DNA from: Saccharopolyspora endophytica
Lineage (GTDB): Bacteria; Actinomycetota; Actinomycetes; Mycobacteriales; Pseudonocardiaceae
DNA: 64,000 nucleotides
Reading direction: 5' to 3'
NCBI RefSeq assembly: GCF_018070075.1
Contig: NZ_JAGPXE010000008.1
Span: 1 to 64,000 of the forward strand
Both the position numbers and the translations under genes were made by a program. Shown here piece by piece: positions 18,310-27,502 of the stretch; positions within the stretch are counted from its first letter, which is position 1, and each line of letters opens with the position of its first letter. Under the pieces are notes generated by a model that saw only the letters and a list, made by a program, of their open reading frames with translations, had not been told where the DNA came from and ran no database searches.

Positions 18310-18516
18310 TCAGGCCACTTCGAACTCGACGTCGCGACGCTCCGAATCGGCGGTCACCAGCCGCACGCGAACCTGCTGGCCCTCGCCCAGGCCGCTGCCG
18401 GTGCAGCGGGCGATGATCGGCGGATCGGCGACGAAGACCTCACCCGCGACGCCGTTGGGCACCCGCAGCACCGTCGCCGGGAACTCCTCGCCCACGCGCG
18501 AGACCAACGACCACGC
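18310..18516 (-). pseudogene. In-frame 3' remainder of the RNase II-family gene, beyond an amber codon
   Basis: This stretch continues the RNase reading frame without any shift (18519 and 18507 are 12 nt apart) and stays open to a TGA at 18310. It encodes AWSLVSRVGEEFPATVLRVP and about 48 more residues, a beta-rich tail of the kind that follows the RNB domain. It has no ribosome site of its own; the only starts are TTG/GTG-type. It is therefore either lost coding sequence, the product of amber read-through, or evidence of a sequencing error at 18517-18519. Confidence 0.7.
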
Positions 18517-19761
18517 CTACGTCTGGGCGATGCAGGCCCGCTCGACCTGCGCTGCGACCCGGTCCGAGCCGCCCATCGCCGACGGGAGTTCGCCGAGCGC
18601 CTCGGTGACCCATTCCGGGATCTCGCGGCCTGCGGTCACCGCCAGGCAGATCTCCGCGCAGTACCGGTCCACCAGGCGCCGGATCGGTGCGGTCACGTGC
18701 GCGTACGAGGCGCCGATGCCCGCGTGCCCGGACTTGGCGGGCGCGCCGGAGTCGAACGCCGTGTAGCCGGCGCCGCGCAGCAGCCGGGTGGCCGCCACGT
18801 GCACCGCCAGCGCTTCCGGGCGTGCCGGGTCGAGCTCGGCGAGCGCTTCGGCCGCGGACAAGCCGACCGGCCAGTGCACCCCGAGCTGGTTCGCCGAGCG
18901 CCGCAGCACGTCGACGGTGGCGGCATCGGGTTCGGGCACGGTGCGCAGCACACCGACGCCGGCCTCCAGCATGATCTCCGCCGCGCACATGCCGGTGAGC
19001 AGTGAGATCTCGGCGTTCCACTCCTCCACGACCAGCCTCGGCCGCAGCGCCAGCCGCCAGCCGCCCTCGCCGTCGGACTCCACCTGCTGCTCGGGCAGCC
19101 CCAGCTCGATCGCACCGCGCCGCAACGCCTGCTCGCGGCGCAACCTGCCGATCTCCGGCAGCAGCTCGATCGACGGGTGCGCGCAGCCGTGCGCCAGGGT
19201 GCGCTGCACGCCGTCGTAGTCCAGGCGGGCGACCGAGCGCACCAGCGCGCGGCGCACGTCGACCCGCTCCGGAGAACCGTCGGAGTCGAGGTCGATGGTC
19301 CACAGCACCGCCACGCGCACCTGGTCGGGCAGCAGGCTCGCGGCGTCCTCGCACAGCAGGGTCGGGTGCAGCGGGATGTTGCCGTCCGGCAGGTAGAGCG
19401 TCTGCCCCCGGCGCCGCGCCTCCCGGTCGAGGGCACCGCCGGGCGGGATGAACGCGGCGACGTCGGCGATGGCGTAGTGCACCCGGTACCCGCTGCCGCG
19501 CCGTCGCAGCAGCACCGCTTGATCGAGGTCCTTGGCGCCCGGCGGGTCCACCGTCACCAGCGGGAGGTCGGTGGCGTCGTGGCGGAATCCGGTCGGCAGC
19601 GGCTGGGCGACGGTCTGCTCGACCTCGGCGAGCGCGCTCGTCGGGTAGTCGCGGGGCAGGTTCAGCTCACGCCGGACGGCGGCGAAGTCCAGCCCCAACG
19701 GGTGCGCGGCAACGGGAGGAACAGCGTGGACGCCGTCCGGGGACCTCTCCGCCGCCGCCAC
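18517..19761 (-). CDS. RNase II/RNB-family 3'-5' exoribonuclease, truncated by in-frame TAG
   Basis: A 414-residue exoribonuclease core. Metal-binding aspartates are in TVDPPGAKDLDQAVLL, the actinobacterial variant in which the fourth Asp is Gln. RNB landmarks are YRVHYAIADVAAFI, LPDGNIPLHPTLL, EISLLTGMCAAEIML and the catalytic-arginine segment HVTAPIRRLVDRYCAE. The ORF ends IAQT followed by TAG at 18517-18519, but the same frame continues for about 68 family-like residues to 18310, so the full product would be about 483 residues. The nuclease domain is intact, so the short form may still be active. The start at 19761 lies six nt from the small downstream-of-T4SS gene, suggesting the two are co-transcribed. 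Confidence 0.85.
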   Translation of the reverse strand: MAAAERSPDGVHAVPPVAAHPLGLDFAAVRRELNLPRDYPTSALAEVEQTVAQPLPTGFRHDATDLPLVTVDPPGAKDLDQAVLLRRRGSGYRVHYAIADVAAFIPPGGALDREARRRGQTLYLPDGNIPLHPTLLCEDAASLLPDQVRVAVLWTIDLDSDGSPERVDVRRALVRSVARLDYDGVQRTLAHGCAHPSIELLPEIGRLRREQALRRGAIELGLPEQQVESDGEGGWRLALRPRLVVEEWNAEISLLTGMCAAEIMLEAGVGVLRTVPEPDAATVDVLRRSANQLGVHWPVGLSAAEALAELDPARPEALAVHVAATRLLRGAGYTAFDSGAPAKSGHAGIGASYAHVTAPIRRLVDRYCAEICLAVTAGREIPEWVTEALGELPSAMGGSDRVAAQVERACIAQT

Positions 19762-19767
19762 GAGAAC

Positions 19768-19953
19768 TCAGTCCTCTTCTTTCCAGCGGCGGTCGGCCTC
19801 ATCGGCCGCCTCGGTGCGCTCCTCGGCTATCTCAAGAGCGCGAGCAGCGGTCTGCTGGTCCGGGTACGGGCCCAAGCGGTCGGCGGCACGGCAGCCCGAT
19901 TTGGGCTCGACCTGCCGATGCTTCAAACAGAAGTACCAACCTCCGCGGGCCAT
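19768..19953 (-). CDS. Small conserved actinobacterial protein (61 aa)
   Basis: A short acidic protein with an ATG at 19953 preceded by GAGGCTCGGGGC. It begins MARGGWYFCLKHRQVEP, contains two cysteines (FCLKH, GCRAADRLGPYP) and ends in a charged helix rich in Glu, Ala and Arg. The compositional split suggests a small structured head with a helical tail. I recognise the pattern as a recurrent hypothetical in related genomes but no function. It lies between the T4SS-like operon and the RNase gene on the same strand. Confidence 0.6.
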   Translation of the reverse strand: MARGGWYFCLKHRQVEPKSGCRAADRLGPYPDQQTAARALEIAEERTEAADEADRRWKEED

Positions 19954-20037
19954 GCCCCGAGCCTCGCACGACAGCGCCCGCCTGTCACGCTTCGCGCGCC
20001 GGATCGACCGGGATGTCCGAACGGCCGTCACGAGTCG

Positions 20038-20487
20038 TCACCAGGCCGGCGGTGGCGGTGGGGCCGCCGGGGGCTGGACGCCGCGCGGCGGGATCGGGTC
20101 CAGGCAGGACACCAGCACCTGGTGGTCCTCCGGGTTCTCGATCCGGCGGCCGTCGCGCATCCGGTACTCCAGCTCGCCGTCGTCGCCGACCTCGACGGTG
20201 CAGCCGACCTCGGCCAGCTGGTCGTCGTCGAGATTGGCCAGCCGCTCGTAGCGGGACGGCACCACCCGGTAGACGGGCCACTGCACGTGCCCGAACGCCT
20301 GGTGGAACTCGGCGAGCAGGTTGCGCATCTGGTGCTGCCAGGGCAGCGGCATCGCCTCGGCGAGCGAACGCGGTAACACCGCGTAACCCGAGGAACTTCC
20401 GGGTGGGGACTGGTTCAGGTAGTCACCGAGCGGCGTGCTCGACGCGGGCGGACCGGTCGGCCGCGGGATCGGGTCCGGAGTGAACAT
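20038..20487 (-). CDS. Hypothetical protein at the end of the T4SS-like operon
   Basis: A 149-residue soluble protein with an ATG at 20487 (a GG-containing purine stretch lies upstream). It is proline-rich at both ends (TPDPIPRPTGPP; PPAAPPPPPAW) with a mixed alpha/beta centre (MRNLLAEFHQAFGHVQWPVYRV, LDDDQLAEVGCTVEV). No signal peptide or membrane segment is seen. It starts 45 nt after the NlpC/P60 gene on the same strand, so it is probably the last operon member, perhaps a cytosolic accessory factor. I do not recognise a characterised family. Confidence 0.6.
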   Translation of the reverse strand: MFTPDPIPRPTGPPASSTPLGDYLNQSPPGSSSGYAVLPRSLAEAMPLPWQHQMRNLLAEFHQAFGHVQWPVYRVVPSRYERLANLDDDQLAEVGCTVEVGDDGELEYRMRDGRRIENPEDHQVLVSCLDPIPPRGVQPPAAPPPPPAW

Positions 20488-20531
20488 GAGCAACCCTTTC
20501 CGGAGTTTCAGCAGGCCGACGCCATTCTTAC

Positions 20532-21548
20532 CTAACGGGCGCCTCCGGCGGCGGGTACCGCGCCGGGCGGCGCGGGCGTGTCCGCTGCGGGCCGGACGAC
20601 CATCGGCAGCAGCTGCCCGCCGTCCCACAACTTCGTGACCTCGACTGATTCACCCGGTTGCGGTGCGTGCAGCAGCTGATCGTCGCCCAAGTAGAGCCCG
20701 ACGTGGTGAATTCCGTTCGGATCGCGGCCGTATCCCCAGAACACGAGATCACCCGGTTGGGCCTGTGCCAGCGGCACGTGGACGCCGCCCTGGAAGTACT
20801 GGGTCTGCGAGTACTTCGGGATCTCGACACCCGCCGCCTTCCACGCCTGCTGCGTCAGGCCCGAGCAGTCGAACGACGCCGGACCCGCCGCACCCCACAC
20901 GTAGGGCTTGCCGAGCTGGGCCTTCGCGTACGACAGGGCCTGGCCCGCGAGCACGCTGGCCCCGGGCAGGTCCTCGCAGCCGGAGATGCCGGGAACGTTG
21001 CCCTCGACGCTGACCAGGTGCGCGGCCATCGGCTCCCAGCGGTGGTAGCGCAGCGGGAACGCGGAGCGCTCGACGCGCTGCGCCGCGGTACCGGGCCGCA
21101 GCTCCTCCCAGCCGGGAACGGCCAGCAGCACGTCGTAGAACTTGTTGATCTGGTACTCGACGTCGGTGACCTGCGCGACCGATCCCCAGCCCATCGACGG
21201 CCGCATCTGGAAGATGCCCAGCGAGTCGCGGTCGCCGTGGGTCAGGTTGGCGAGGTTCGACTCGGTCTTGCCCGCCTGGATGGCGATCTGCCACGCGCGC
21301 GGCGGCAGCCCGCGCTGCTTGCCGACCTCGATGATGCGCTTGGCCAGCGCGACGGACTCCGGCTTGAGCGAACCGGCGTCCTGCTCACCTCTCCCGGCGC
21401 CGTTGCCCCACGGCCCGAGGTTGGCGCTGCAGTTGGACCAGCCCTGGTTGCCGCCGCTGCTGCTGCTGATCAGCATCGTCAGCGCACCGAGACCGATCAT
21501 TCCTGCGAAACCCGCGAGCACGATGAAAGCGACCACGAGCTTGCGCAT
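20532..21548 (-). CDS. NlpC/P60 peptidoglycan hydrolase of the T4SS-like cluster
   Basis: A 338-residue exported protein. The ATG at 21548 gives one N-terminal membrane or signal segment (about 3-25). Residues about 70-180 look like a lytic-transglycosylase/lysozyme-like domain (IQAGKTESNLANL, DRDSLGIFQMRPSMGWG). The C-terminal NlpC/P60 domain has catalytic Cys in SFDCSGLTQQAW and His in IHHVGLYLG. Such two-domain enzymes (VirB1/TcpG/CwlT type) open the cell wall for secretion machines in Gram-positives. It begins 5 nt after the upstream membrane-protein gene, so it is co-transcribed. It is the clearest sign that the cluster builds an envelope-spanning machine. Confidence 0.85.
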   Translation of the reverse strand: MRKLVVAFIVLAGFAGMIGLGALTMLISSSSGGNQGWSNCSANLGPWGNGAGRGEQDAGSLKPESVALAKRIIEVGKQRGLPPRAWQIAIQAGKTESNLANLTHGDRDSLGIFQMRPSMGWGSVAQVTDVEYQINKFYDVLLAVPGWEELRPGTAAQRVERSAFPLRYHRWEPMAAHLVSVEGNVPGISGCEDLPGASVLAGQALSYAKAQLGKPYVWGAAGPASFDCSGLTQQAWKAAGVEIPKYSQTQYFQGGVHVPLAQAQPGDLVFWGYGRDPNGIHHVGLYLGDDQLLHAPQPGESVEVTKLWDGGQLLPMVVRPAADTPAPPGAVPAAGGAR

Positions 21549-21553
21549 GCGCG

Positions 21554-22138
21554 TCAACCTTCCTTGTCGTACTGTGCCACCCGCCAACCGGACGGGGTCC
21601 TGTTCACGGTCACGTTCAGCACCCCGATGTCGCTGGGCAGCCGGACGATCATCGAGCCCTCGGTCGAGCTCACCGCGGACGGCGCTCCGGTGATCACGTT
21701 GCCCGCGTTCACCGGATCGACGGTCGACAGCTCGGTGAGGAACTCGTCAGTGGTCAGCGGGCGCAGCCCGTTCAGCCACTGCTGGCGGTCGGCACCGACC
21801 GGGTGGTTCACCCACGCCTCGCCCCACTTCTCCACGATCGCCACACCCGCCGGGTCCGGCGCGGTCGGAGTGGGACCGGCCTGCGGCACGGAGATCGTCG
21901 GCGGCCGCTTGGTCGTGGGCACCACGGCGGAGCGCTGCGGCGGGAGCGTGTACTCGGTCGTCCGCCCACCGGCGGCCTCGTTGCGGCTCGGCGGTGGTTC
22001 GGGCAGCAGCAGTCCGACGACGGTGGCCACCGCGCCCACCACGACCAGGGTGGCCGCCAGGTGCTTGGGCGAGCGCAGCGGCCAGCCCCAGAACCTGCGG
22101 TACACCGCGGCTCGCCCGCGGTGCGTCCGGATCGGCAT
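21554..22138 (-). CDS. Membrane-anchored accessory protein of the T4SS-like cluster
   Basis: A 194-residue bitopic protein: a basic cytoplasmic N-terminus with tryptophans, one transmembrane helix (about 29-47, LAATLVVVGAVATVVGLLL), a proline/threonine-rich linker, then an extracytoplasmic domain (about 95-194) of the size and alpha/beta texture of VirB8/TcpC or NTF2-like modules. The ATG at 22138 has a strong GGGGGAG site. Its position between the VirB6-like and NlpC/P60 genes supports a VirB8-like scaffold role, but similarity is structural guesswork. Confidence 0.65.
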   Translation of the reverse strand: MPIRTHRGRAAVYRRFWGWPLRSPKHLAATLVVVGAVATVVGLLLPEPPPSRNEAAGGRTTEYTLPPQRSAVVPTTKRPPTISVPQAGPTPTAPDPAGVAIVEKWGEAWVNHPVGADRQQWLNGLRPLTTDEFLTELSTVDPVNAGNVITGAPSAVSSTEGSMIVRLPSDIGVLNVTVNRTPSGWRVAQYDKEG

Positions 22139-22156
22139 CAGCTCCCCCTCGTGTGG

Positions 22157-24088
22157 TCAGCCATCGGCCACTTCCAGTCCCCGGGACGGCCGGTAGATCA
22201 CGTGCACCGGACGTCCCTGCACGACCTCGCGGTCGGCCAGGCGCGGCGAGTCGGCGCCGGCCGGTTGGTCCGACACGCGCTCCACCGTCGCCCGCGACGG
22301 GATCAACACCGGATCTTCGTCGTTCCCGTCCCACTTGGCATCCGCCACCGGGTTGGTATCGACCACCCGACTGGCCGCCCGCATCTCCGGGACGCCCTGC
22401 ATGCCGCCCGGTCGGCGCGGCGAACCGCCGCCGGCGGGCAGCGCTCCGGCCGCCGCACCGCCCGAGCCGATGGAGCCCTGCGGCGCGGAGTCGTCGTCGC
22501 GGTCCAGCCGCTGGGCGACGGCGGGCAGCAGCGCCTCCGGGCGCCTCCGGCGCGGCCGGTCGCCGTACTCGTCCTCGGGATCGCTGTCGCGGACCTGCTC
22601 CCAGAACTCGCCGCCGGAGGGGTTCTCGCCCCGCCTGCCGAAGCGGGCGAAGATCCCGCCCTGCGCGCGCGGCTCCGCGCGTCCGACCGTGCCCACCGAC
22701 AGCTCGACCATCTGCGCGATCCGCCGGATCGGCCTGGCGATCATCAGGAACACGATGGTGATCAGCGCGGCCAGCAGGATCTGGGTGAGCGCGGAGAAAC
22801 CGCGGGTCGGGTCGAAGATCCAGGTCAGGAGCAGGGTGTGCAGACCGGCCAGCGCCGAGACCATCACGACGTTGAGCACCGCCGCACCCGCGACGCGGCC
22901 GATCATCCGCAGGATCTGGTGGTAGACCAGCGCGATCAGGCCGATCAGCGGACCGGCCAGGATCAGCACCCGCAGCAGCACCTGCGCCAGCAGGATGGTG
23001 GCCTTGGCCAGAAGCTGGAACGAGGCGTAGGCCAGCGACTGCACGCTGCCCAGCACGCCCGCGCCGACGCGGCTGCCGTCGATGCCCTGGAAGTAGCCGT
23101 AGGCGCTGCCCATCTTGCCCGCGACGTCCTCGAACGCCTGCTTCTTGCCCTCCGGCGAACCGCCGTCGGCCCCGGCGTTGACCTCCTGCTTGGTCCAGGC
23201 CTGGGCGCGCAGCAGTTCCCGGCCGAGCTGCTGGGCCTGCGGGGAGTCCGGCGAACCGAACTCGCCGCGCAGCCAGTTGCGGTAGATCACCTGATCGTGC
23301 AGCAGCGTCGGCAGCGCGTTGGCCTCGTCGACGCCGACCTCGTGCAGGAAACCGGCCTGCACTGCGGAGGTCCCGGTGATCACGATCTCGTCGAGCGCGT
23401 GGGTGTAGACCAGCGGCGTCAGGTAGGTCGCCGAGGCGAACCACAACCCCGCCAGCGCCCACATGCCGCGCTTGCCGATGCTGGCCAGGTCGCCCTGCCA
23501 GATGTAGCGGAACAGCACGACCGCCAGCACCAGCGCGACGAGGCCGAACCAGGGCGCGAACACGCTGTCGTAGAGCGCGACCGTGCCGGTGGCGATCACC
23601 TCGTCCAGCGGGTCCATCAGGTCGCCGTTGAGCAGCGCGTAGTGCAGCCCGTTGGTGGCGCCCACCAGGTTCTTGGCGAGGTTGAACAGCTCGTTGCCGA
23701 CCCAGGTGTCGACCAGCGCGTTCGGGTTGGTCACGCCCTGGGGGCCGCAGCCGAGGTCGTAGGTGTGCCAGATCAGACCGGCGTAGCCGACCTCGTCGTA
23801 GGCGCTTCCCGGGTTGCCCGCGCCCATCGGCGCCGGGTCAAGCGCGCCCACCATGCCCGAGCCGGGGCGCTCCGGGTTCGGGGCCTCCTTGCAGTCCAGG
23901 CTCTGGCCCCAGGCCGGGACCGCCATCAGCGACTGGATCGCCAGCAGGCCCGCGATCAGCAGGTAGGCCCTACGGCGACGGGGCGTCAGCACTTCCGCCG
24001 AACGCGTCCGGCGATTGACCACCAGCACGGCGGCCACCGCTGCGAGCGCAGCGGCGATCACCACGATGCTCACGACCGCGCCGCTCAC
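22157..24088 (-). CDS. VirB6/TrbL-like polytopic membrane protein
   Basis: A 643-residue protein with a GTG start overlapping the VirB4-like stop by 4 nt (GTGA). After an N-terminal helix and a second hydrophobic segment ending in a cleavage-like PAWGQS, there is a large extracytoplasmic stretch, then about six helices (for example PWFGLVALVLAVVLF, RVLILAGPLIGLIALVYH, TQILLAALITIVFLMIA). The C-terminal about 180 residues are cytoplasmic, arginine/proline-rich and disordered. This is the topology of VirB6/TrbL channel subunits of type IV secretion systems. Assignment rests on topology plus neighbours. Confidence 0.75.
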   Translation of the reverse strand: MSGAVVSIVVIAAALAAVAAVLVVNRRTRSAEVLTPRRRRAYLLIAGLLAIQSLMAVPAWGQSLDCKEAPNPERPGSGMVGALDPAPMGAGNPGSAYDEVGYAGLIWHTYDLGCGPQGVTNPNALVDTWVGNELFNLAKNLVGATNGLHYALLNGDLMDPLDEVIATGTVALYDSVFAPWFGLVALVLAVVLFRYIWQGDLASIGKRGMWALAGLWFASATYLTPLVYTHALDEIVITGTSAVQAGFLHEVGVDEANALPTLLHDQVIYRNWLRGEFGSPDSPQAQQLGRELLRAQAWTKQEVNAGADGGSPEGKKQAFEDVAGKMGSAYGYFQGIDGSRVGAGVLGSVQSLAYASFQLLAKATILLAQVLLRVLILAGPLIGLIALVYHQILRMIGRVAGAAVLNVVMVSALAGLHTLLLTWIFDPTRGFSALTQILLAALITIVFLMIARPIRRIAQMVELSVGTVGRAEPRAQGGIFARFGRRGENPSGGEFWEQVRDSDPEDEYGDRPRRRRPEALLPAVAQRLDRDDDSAPQGSIGSGGAAAGALPAGGGSPRRPGGMQGVPEMRAASRVVDTNPVADAKWDGNDEDPVLIPSRATVERVSDQPAGADSPRLADREVVQGRPVHVIYRPSRGLEVADG

Positions 24089-26976
24089 CTCGCGTCGTCC
24101 CCACCCCGCTCGCCCGGCCGGCGGGTCGAGCTCTCGGTGCCGTCATCGAAACCGATGCCGACGCTTTCGAGTTCAAACTCGTCGAACGATTCGAAATCGT
24201 CCCCGTAGTCGTCCTCCGCCGGGTTCAGCGCGGACGTGCTGGAGTCGGAGTTCACGCCGTCGCCGTCCGGTGCCGGGCTCAGCGCCCGCGGTTCGGCGTC
24301 GGGTTCGGAAGCCGGTGTGGTGTCCAGGGAATCGCGCAGGTGCTCCAGGTGCGGGCCGGAGAAGTCGATGCGGATCTTCTCCACGCCGCCCGCGCCGTCG
24401 CCGAAGATGAACTGGCGCGGCGCGCGGTCCCGCTGGGTGGCGTTGCGCGCCGGTCCGGGACGGCGTCCCAGCGCGGAGACGACCTGCTCGTAACCGGCGT
24501 CGACCGGCACCTTGAGCAGCCGCAGCGCGTCGGCCTGGGCGCTCTCGTCGTCGAGCCGGCCGATGAACACCGAGTCCAGCAGCGACACGAAGCCCTGGAT
24601 GCGCAGGAAGTCGGCCGGGATCTGGCTGGACAGCAGCACTCGCACGTTCCACTTCCGCGAGTCTCGCGCGAAGCGGTTCATCAGGACTCGACCGGTCGGC
24701 ACCTCGGAGAGGAAGAACGCCTCGTCGATCCAGACGCCCTTGCGCTCGCCCTTGGGCCGCTCGTAGATCGACCGCTGGGTCAGCCAGGCCGCCAGGTTCA
24801 GCATCTCCACGCCGAGGGCTTCGGCGTCGGTCCAGTGCTCGCGGCCGACGCCGTCCTTGGGCAGCGTCAGACCGGCCATGGTCAGCACCGTCAGCCGGTC
24901 GTCGCGGGTCTCGGAGTACGGGTCGGCGTTGCTCTCCGGGATGAGCAGTGCCATCCGCTCCCGGATCTCGTCGAGGAAGTCGGCGACGACCACCGCGTGC
25001 TCGTGGTGCTCGCTGGCGTCTCGGCGCAGCGCCTCGAAGACCATGCCCGGGTGCGCATCGACGCGTCCGCCGACGGCGCGGACCGCGCGCAGCAGCACGA
25101 TCCGGGTCTGCGGCAGCTTCGCGACCTCGTAGGGCAGCAGGCCGGTGAGCACGTCGAGCACCAGGCGGCGCCGGGTCGCGGCGGCCAGCGCGCGCTCGCG
25201 CCGCCAGCCGCGCTCCGGGTCCTCCTCGTCGACGAAGTGCTCCAGCTCCGGTTCGGCGACCACCCGGTACGGGTTGAGGATGCCGGGTTGGGCGTTGAGC
25301 AGGTTGATGTTGCGCGCGTAGGGCTTGAGCTCCGGCAGGTTGCACAGCTCGGAGAGCGGCCCGGACGGGTCCAGCAGCGTCCAGTGCGCGCCGGCCCGCA
25401 GCGTCTTGTAGACGATGCCGCCGCCGAGGAAGGACTTGCCGCCACCGAGCCCGGCGACCATCGCCGTCAGACCGGAGGCGTCGCGGACCTCCTGCGCCAT
25501 CCACGGGTCCCAGGCGACGGGACGCCGGGTGGCGGTGCAGGTCTCGCCGAGCAGGATGCCGCGCCGGTCACCGACCTCGGCCGTGGCCTGCGGCACCGCG
25601 GAAGCCGCCCACACCACCGAACCGCGCCGCAGGTAGGCGGTGTTGGCCAGCGGCTCGCCCGGGATGAACTCGCGCGCCATCGCGTACTGCGCCTCGGGGT
25701 GCTCGATGGCGACCTTCGGCTTGTACAGGTCGAGGATCTGCTGGGCCAGCCGCAGCGCGTCGCGCTCGGTGGGGCCGGACACCGACATCCGCCACCAGGA
25801 CTTGACCCGGGTGGCCAGGGCGGTGAAACCGGAGGTCATCTCGTCGTCGATCTCCAGCACCCGGCCCGCCTGGCGGGCCAGCGAGGTCGGCGGCTCCAGG
25901 CCGTGCTCCTCGGTGTAGTGCCGGACCTGGGAGCGGACCTTGTTCATCTGCCGCTGGAGCTCGCCGCCGACGTCCTCGGGACGCCGCACGTAGATCCGCG
26001 CCGACCACTCCACCGGAGCGGGCAGCCGGTCGGAGTGCTGCATCCACGGGTCGTCGATCTCCGGGATCTGCAGGCCGTGCGTCTGACCCACGGTGAGCAC
26101 CGCGACGTGCCGGGTGACACCGGCGTTGGAGCCGGTCCGGCCGCGCACGGTCACCGTCGGCGAGTACGGGTCCTGGTGCATGTCGGAGGCGTCGGTGAAC
26201 GACGCGAGGTCCTCGGGTTCCCACGGCGCTCCGGGCACCGCGGGCAGGTTGCGCGGAGCCGGCAGGCCCAGCGAGCAGGACCGGTGCATCAGCCAGGAGA
26301 TCTCCTCGGCGGTCACCGGGCGGCCGTCCAGCCCGGCGGAGCCGATCACCTGGTCCAGGTGCTCGATCTCGCTGTCGAGCGCGACGAGCTCGGCGTCGAC
26401 GGCTTCCGGGAAGACCTTGTGCAGCAGCGGGGCGGCGCGTTCCACCGCGCGGTCCACGACGTTGCGGGTCTGCACCTGGACACCCAGGTAGACCTCCTTC
26501 TCCGCCATGGACCGGCCCATCAGCTGCTGCTGCTCGCCGACCATGTAGTCGTCGAAGGACAGCGCGCCGTCGGCGTCGGGAAGGGGGTTGCGCGCGTTGT
26601 GCACGTGCGCCTCGGCCCACATCCGGATCGGGTACGGCCGGTTGGTCACCCGCAGGTGCAGCCAGCGCCCTTGCAGTTCCGCGTACTGGCCCGCGATGGC
26701 CGCGACGAGGTCCTGGCGCTGCGAATCCGAGCGGAAGGACCAGCGCTGCGGGGAGAGCCGGTACCAGGCGAAGACGTCCTGGCCCGTTCGCAGCAGGTGC
26801 CCGTCGATGGTGCGCGCGGCGATCGACGGGGTGTAGGTCGGGATGGACTGCTCATCACCCAGACCTCGTGCGCGCTTGCGCGGCTTGCCGTTGCCCTTGG
26901 CACCGCGGATCTTGCCGCTGGAGCCGCGGGGTACCTGCTGCGGCTGCTGCTCACCGCCTCGACGGCGACCGAACAC
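24085..26976 (-). CDS. VirB4-like secretion ATPase
   Basis: A 963-residue ATPase. The basic N-terminus is followed by a VirB4-type N domain, a Walker A loop GLGGGKSFLGG (Lys at about 514) and a Walker B GVWIDEAFFL (about 752), then VLLSSQIPADFLRIQGF, typical of VirB4/TraC motors. The C-terminal 100 residues are very acidic. VirB4 proteins energise assembly and transport in type IV systems. GTG start 26976 has an AAGGAGG site and overlaps the preceding membrane-protein gene by 26 nt. Coupling to the VirB3-like gene upstream and the VirB6-like gene downstream is the classic B3-B4-B6 order. Confidence 0.85.
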   Translation of the reverse strand: MFGRRRGGEQQPQQVPRGSSGKIRGAKGNGKPRKRARGLGDEQSIPTYTPSIAARTIDGHLLRTGQDVFAWYRLSPQRWSFRSDSQRQDLVAAIAGQYAELQGRWLHLRVTNRPYPIRMWAEAHVHNARNPLPDADGALSFDDYMVGEQQQLMGRSMAEKEVYLGVQVQTRNVVDRAVERAAPLLHKVFPEAVDAELVALDSEIEHLDQVIGSAGLDGRPVTAEEISWLMHRSCSLGLPAPRNLPAVPGAPWEPEDLASFTDASDMHQDPYSPTVTVRGRTGSNAGVTRHVAVLTVGQTHGLQIPEIDDPWMQHSDRLPAPVEWSARIYVRRPEDVGGELQRQMNKVRSQVRHYTEEHGLEPPTSLARQAGRVLEIDDEMTSGFTALATRVKSWWRMSVSGPTERDALRLAQQILDLYKPKVAIEHPEAQYAMAREFIPGEPLANTAYLRRGSVVWAASAVPQATAEVGDRRGILLGETCTATRRPVAWDPWMAQEVRDASGLTAMVAGLGGGKSFLGGGIVYKTLRAGAHWTLLDPSGPLSELCNLPELKPYARNINLLNAQPGILNPYRVVAEPELEHFVDEEDPERGWRRERALAAATRRRLVLDVLTGLLPYEVAKLPQTRIVLLRAVRAVGGRVDAHPGMVFEALRRDASEHHEHAVVVADFLDEIRERMALLIPESNADPYSETRDDRLTVLTMAGLTLPKDGVGREHWTDAEALGVEMLNLAAWLTQRSIYERPKGERKGVWIDEAFFLSEVPTGRVLMNRFARDSRKWNVRVLLSSQIPADFLRIQGFVSLLDSVFIGRLDDESAQADALRLLKVPVDAGYEQVVSALGRRPGPARNATQRDRAPRQFIFGDGAGGVEKIRIDFSGPHLEHLRDSLDTTPASEPDAEPRALSPAPDGDGVNSDSSTSALNPAEDDYGDDFESFDEFELESVGIGFDDGTESSTRRPGERGGDDAR

Positions 26977-27496
26977 CGCGAACCTCCTTGCTACGCGTGC
27001 GCCTGCTTCCGACCTGCTGCCCGGTCCGGGTGGAGCGCGGCTGCGCCTGCCGGGCTTGTTGCCTTCTGGCCTGCGACTGTCGTGGGGCCTGCCCCTGCCG
27101 CTGCTGTCCGCGGCGGGAGCGCTTGTTCTTGGGCACGGGACGACGCCGCCGGACCCGGACCCGGGCGGCGCTCGCCGCCCCGCCGGTGGACTGCGACTTC
27201 TCGCGGGGTGCCGTCAGCTCGCGCATCCACATCTGCATCACCGCGCCGAGCGGGCGTTCGTGCCCGATCTTGGCGCAGATGAGCCTGGTCAACGCCACCG
27301 TGATGACCAGGGCCCACGCCGTGGAGAAGAACCCGAAGCCGATGTTCATCCGGCGTTCGATGGCCAGCACCAGCAGGAACACCACCGTGCCGACGCCCCA
27401 CGCCACGTAGCGCGCACGCCAGGGGAAGGTCGCCTTCGGCGGGCCGAGCCAGACGGCGTCTACCCGGTAAACCTCGTCATCGGTGCGTATCCGCAC
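26951..27496 (-). CDS. VirB3-like membrane protein with basic tail
   Basis: A 181-residue protein with a GTG start, a short cytoplasmic head (YRVDAVWLGPP), two close transmembrane helices (WGVGTVVFLLVLAI; STAWALVITVALTRLI) and an arginine/glutamine-rich tail of about 75 residues. The two-helix body matches VirB3, which partners VirB4; the long cationic tail is unusual and may bind nucleic acid or lipid. It overlaps the VirB4-like gene and follows the VirB2-like gene by 6 nt. Confidence 0.65.
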   Translation of the reverse strand: MRIRTDDEVYRVDAVWLGPPKATFPWRARYVAWGVGTVVFLLVLAIERRMNIGFGFFSTAWALVITVALTRLICAKIGHERPLGAVMQMWMRELTAPREKSQSTGGAASAARVRVRRRRPVPKNKRSRRGQQRQGQAPRQSQARRQQARQAQPRSTRTGQQVGSRRTRSKEVRGVRSPSRR

Positions 27497-27502
27497 TGGA
27501 CA

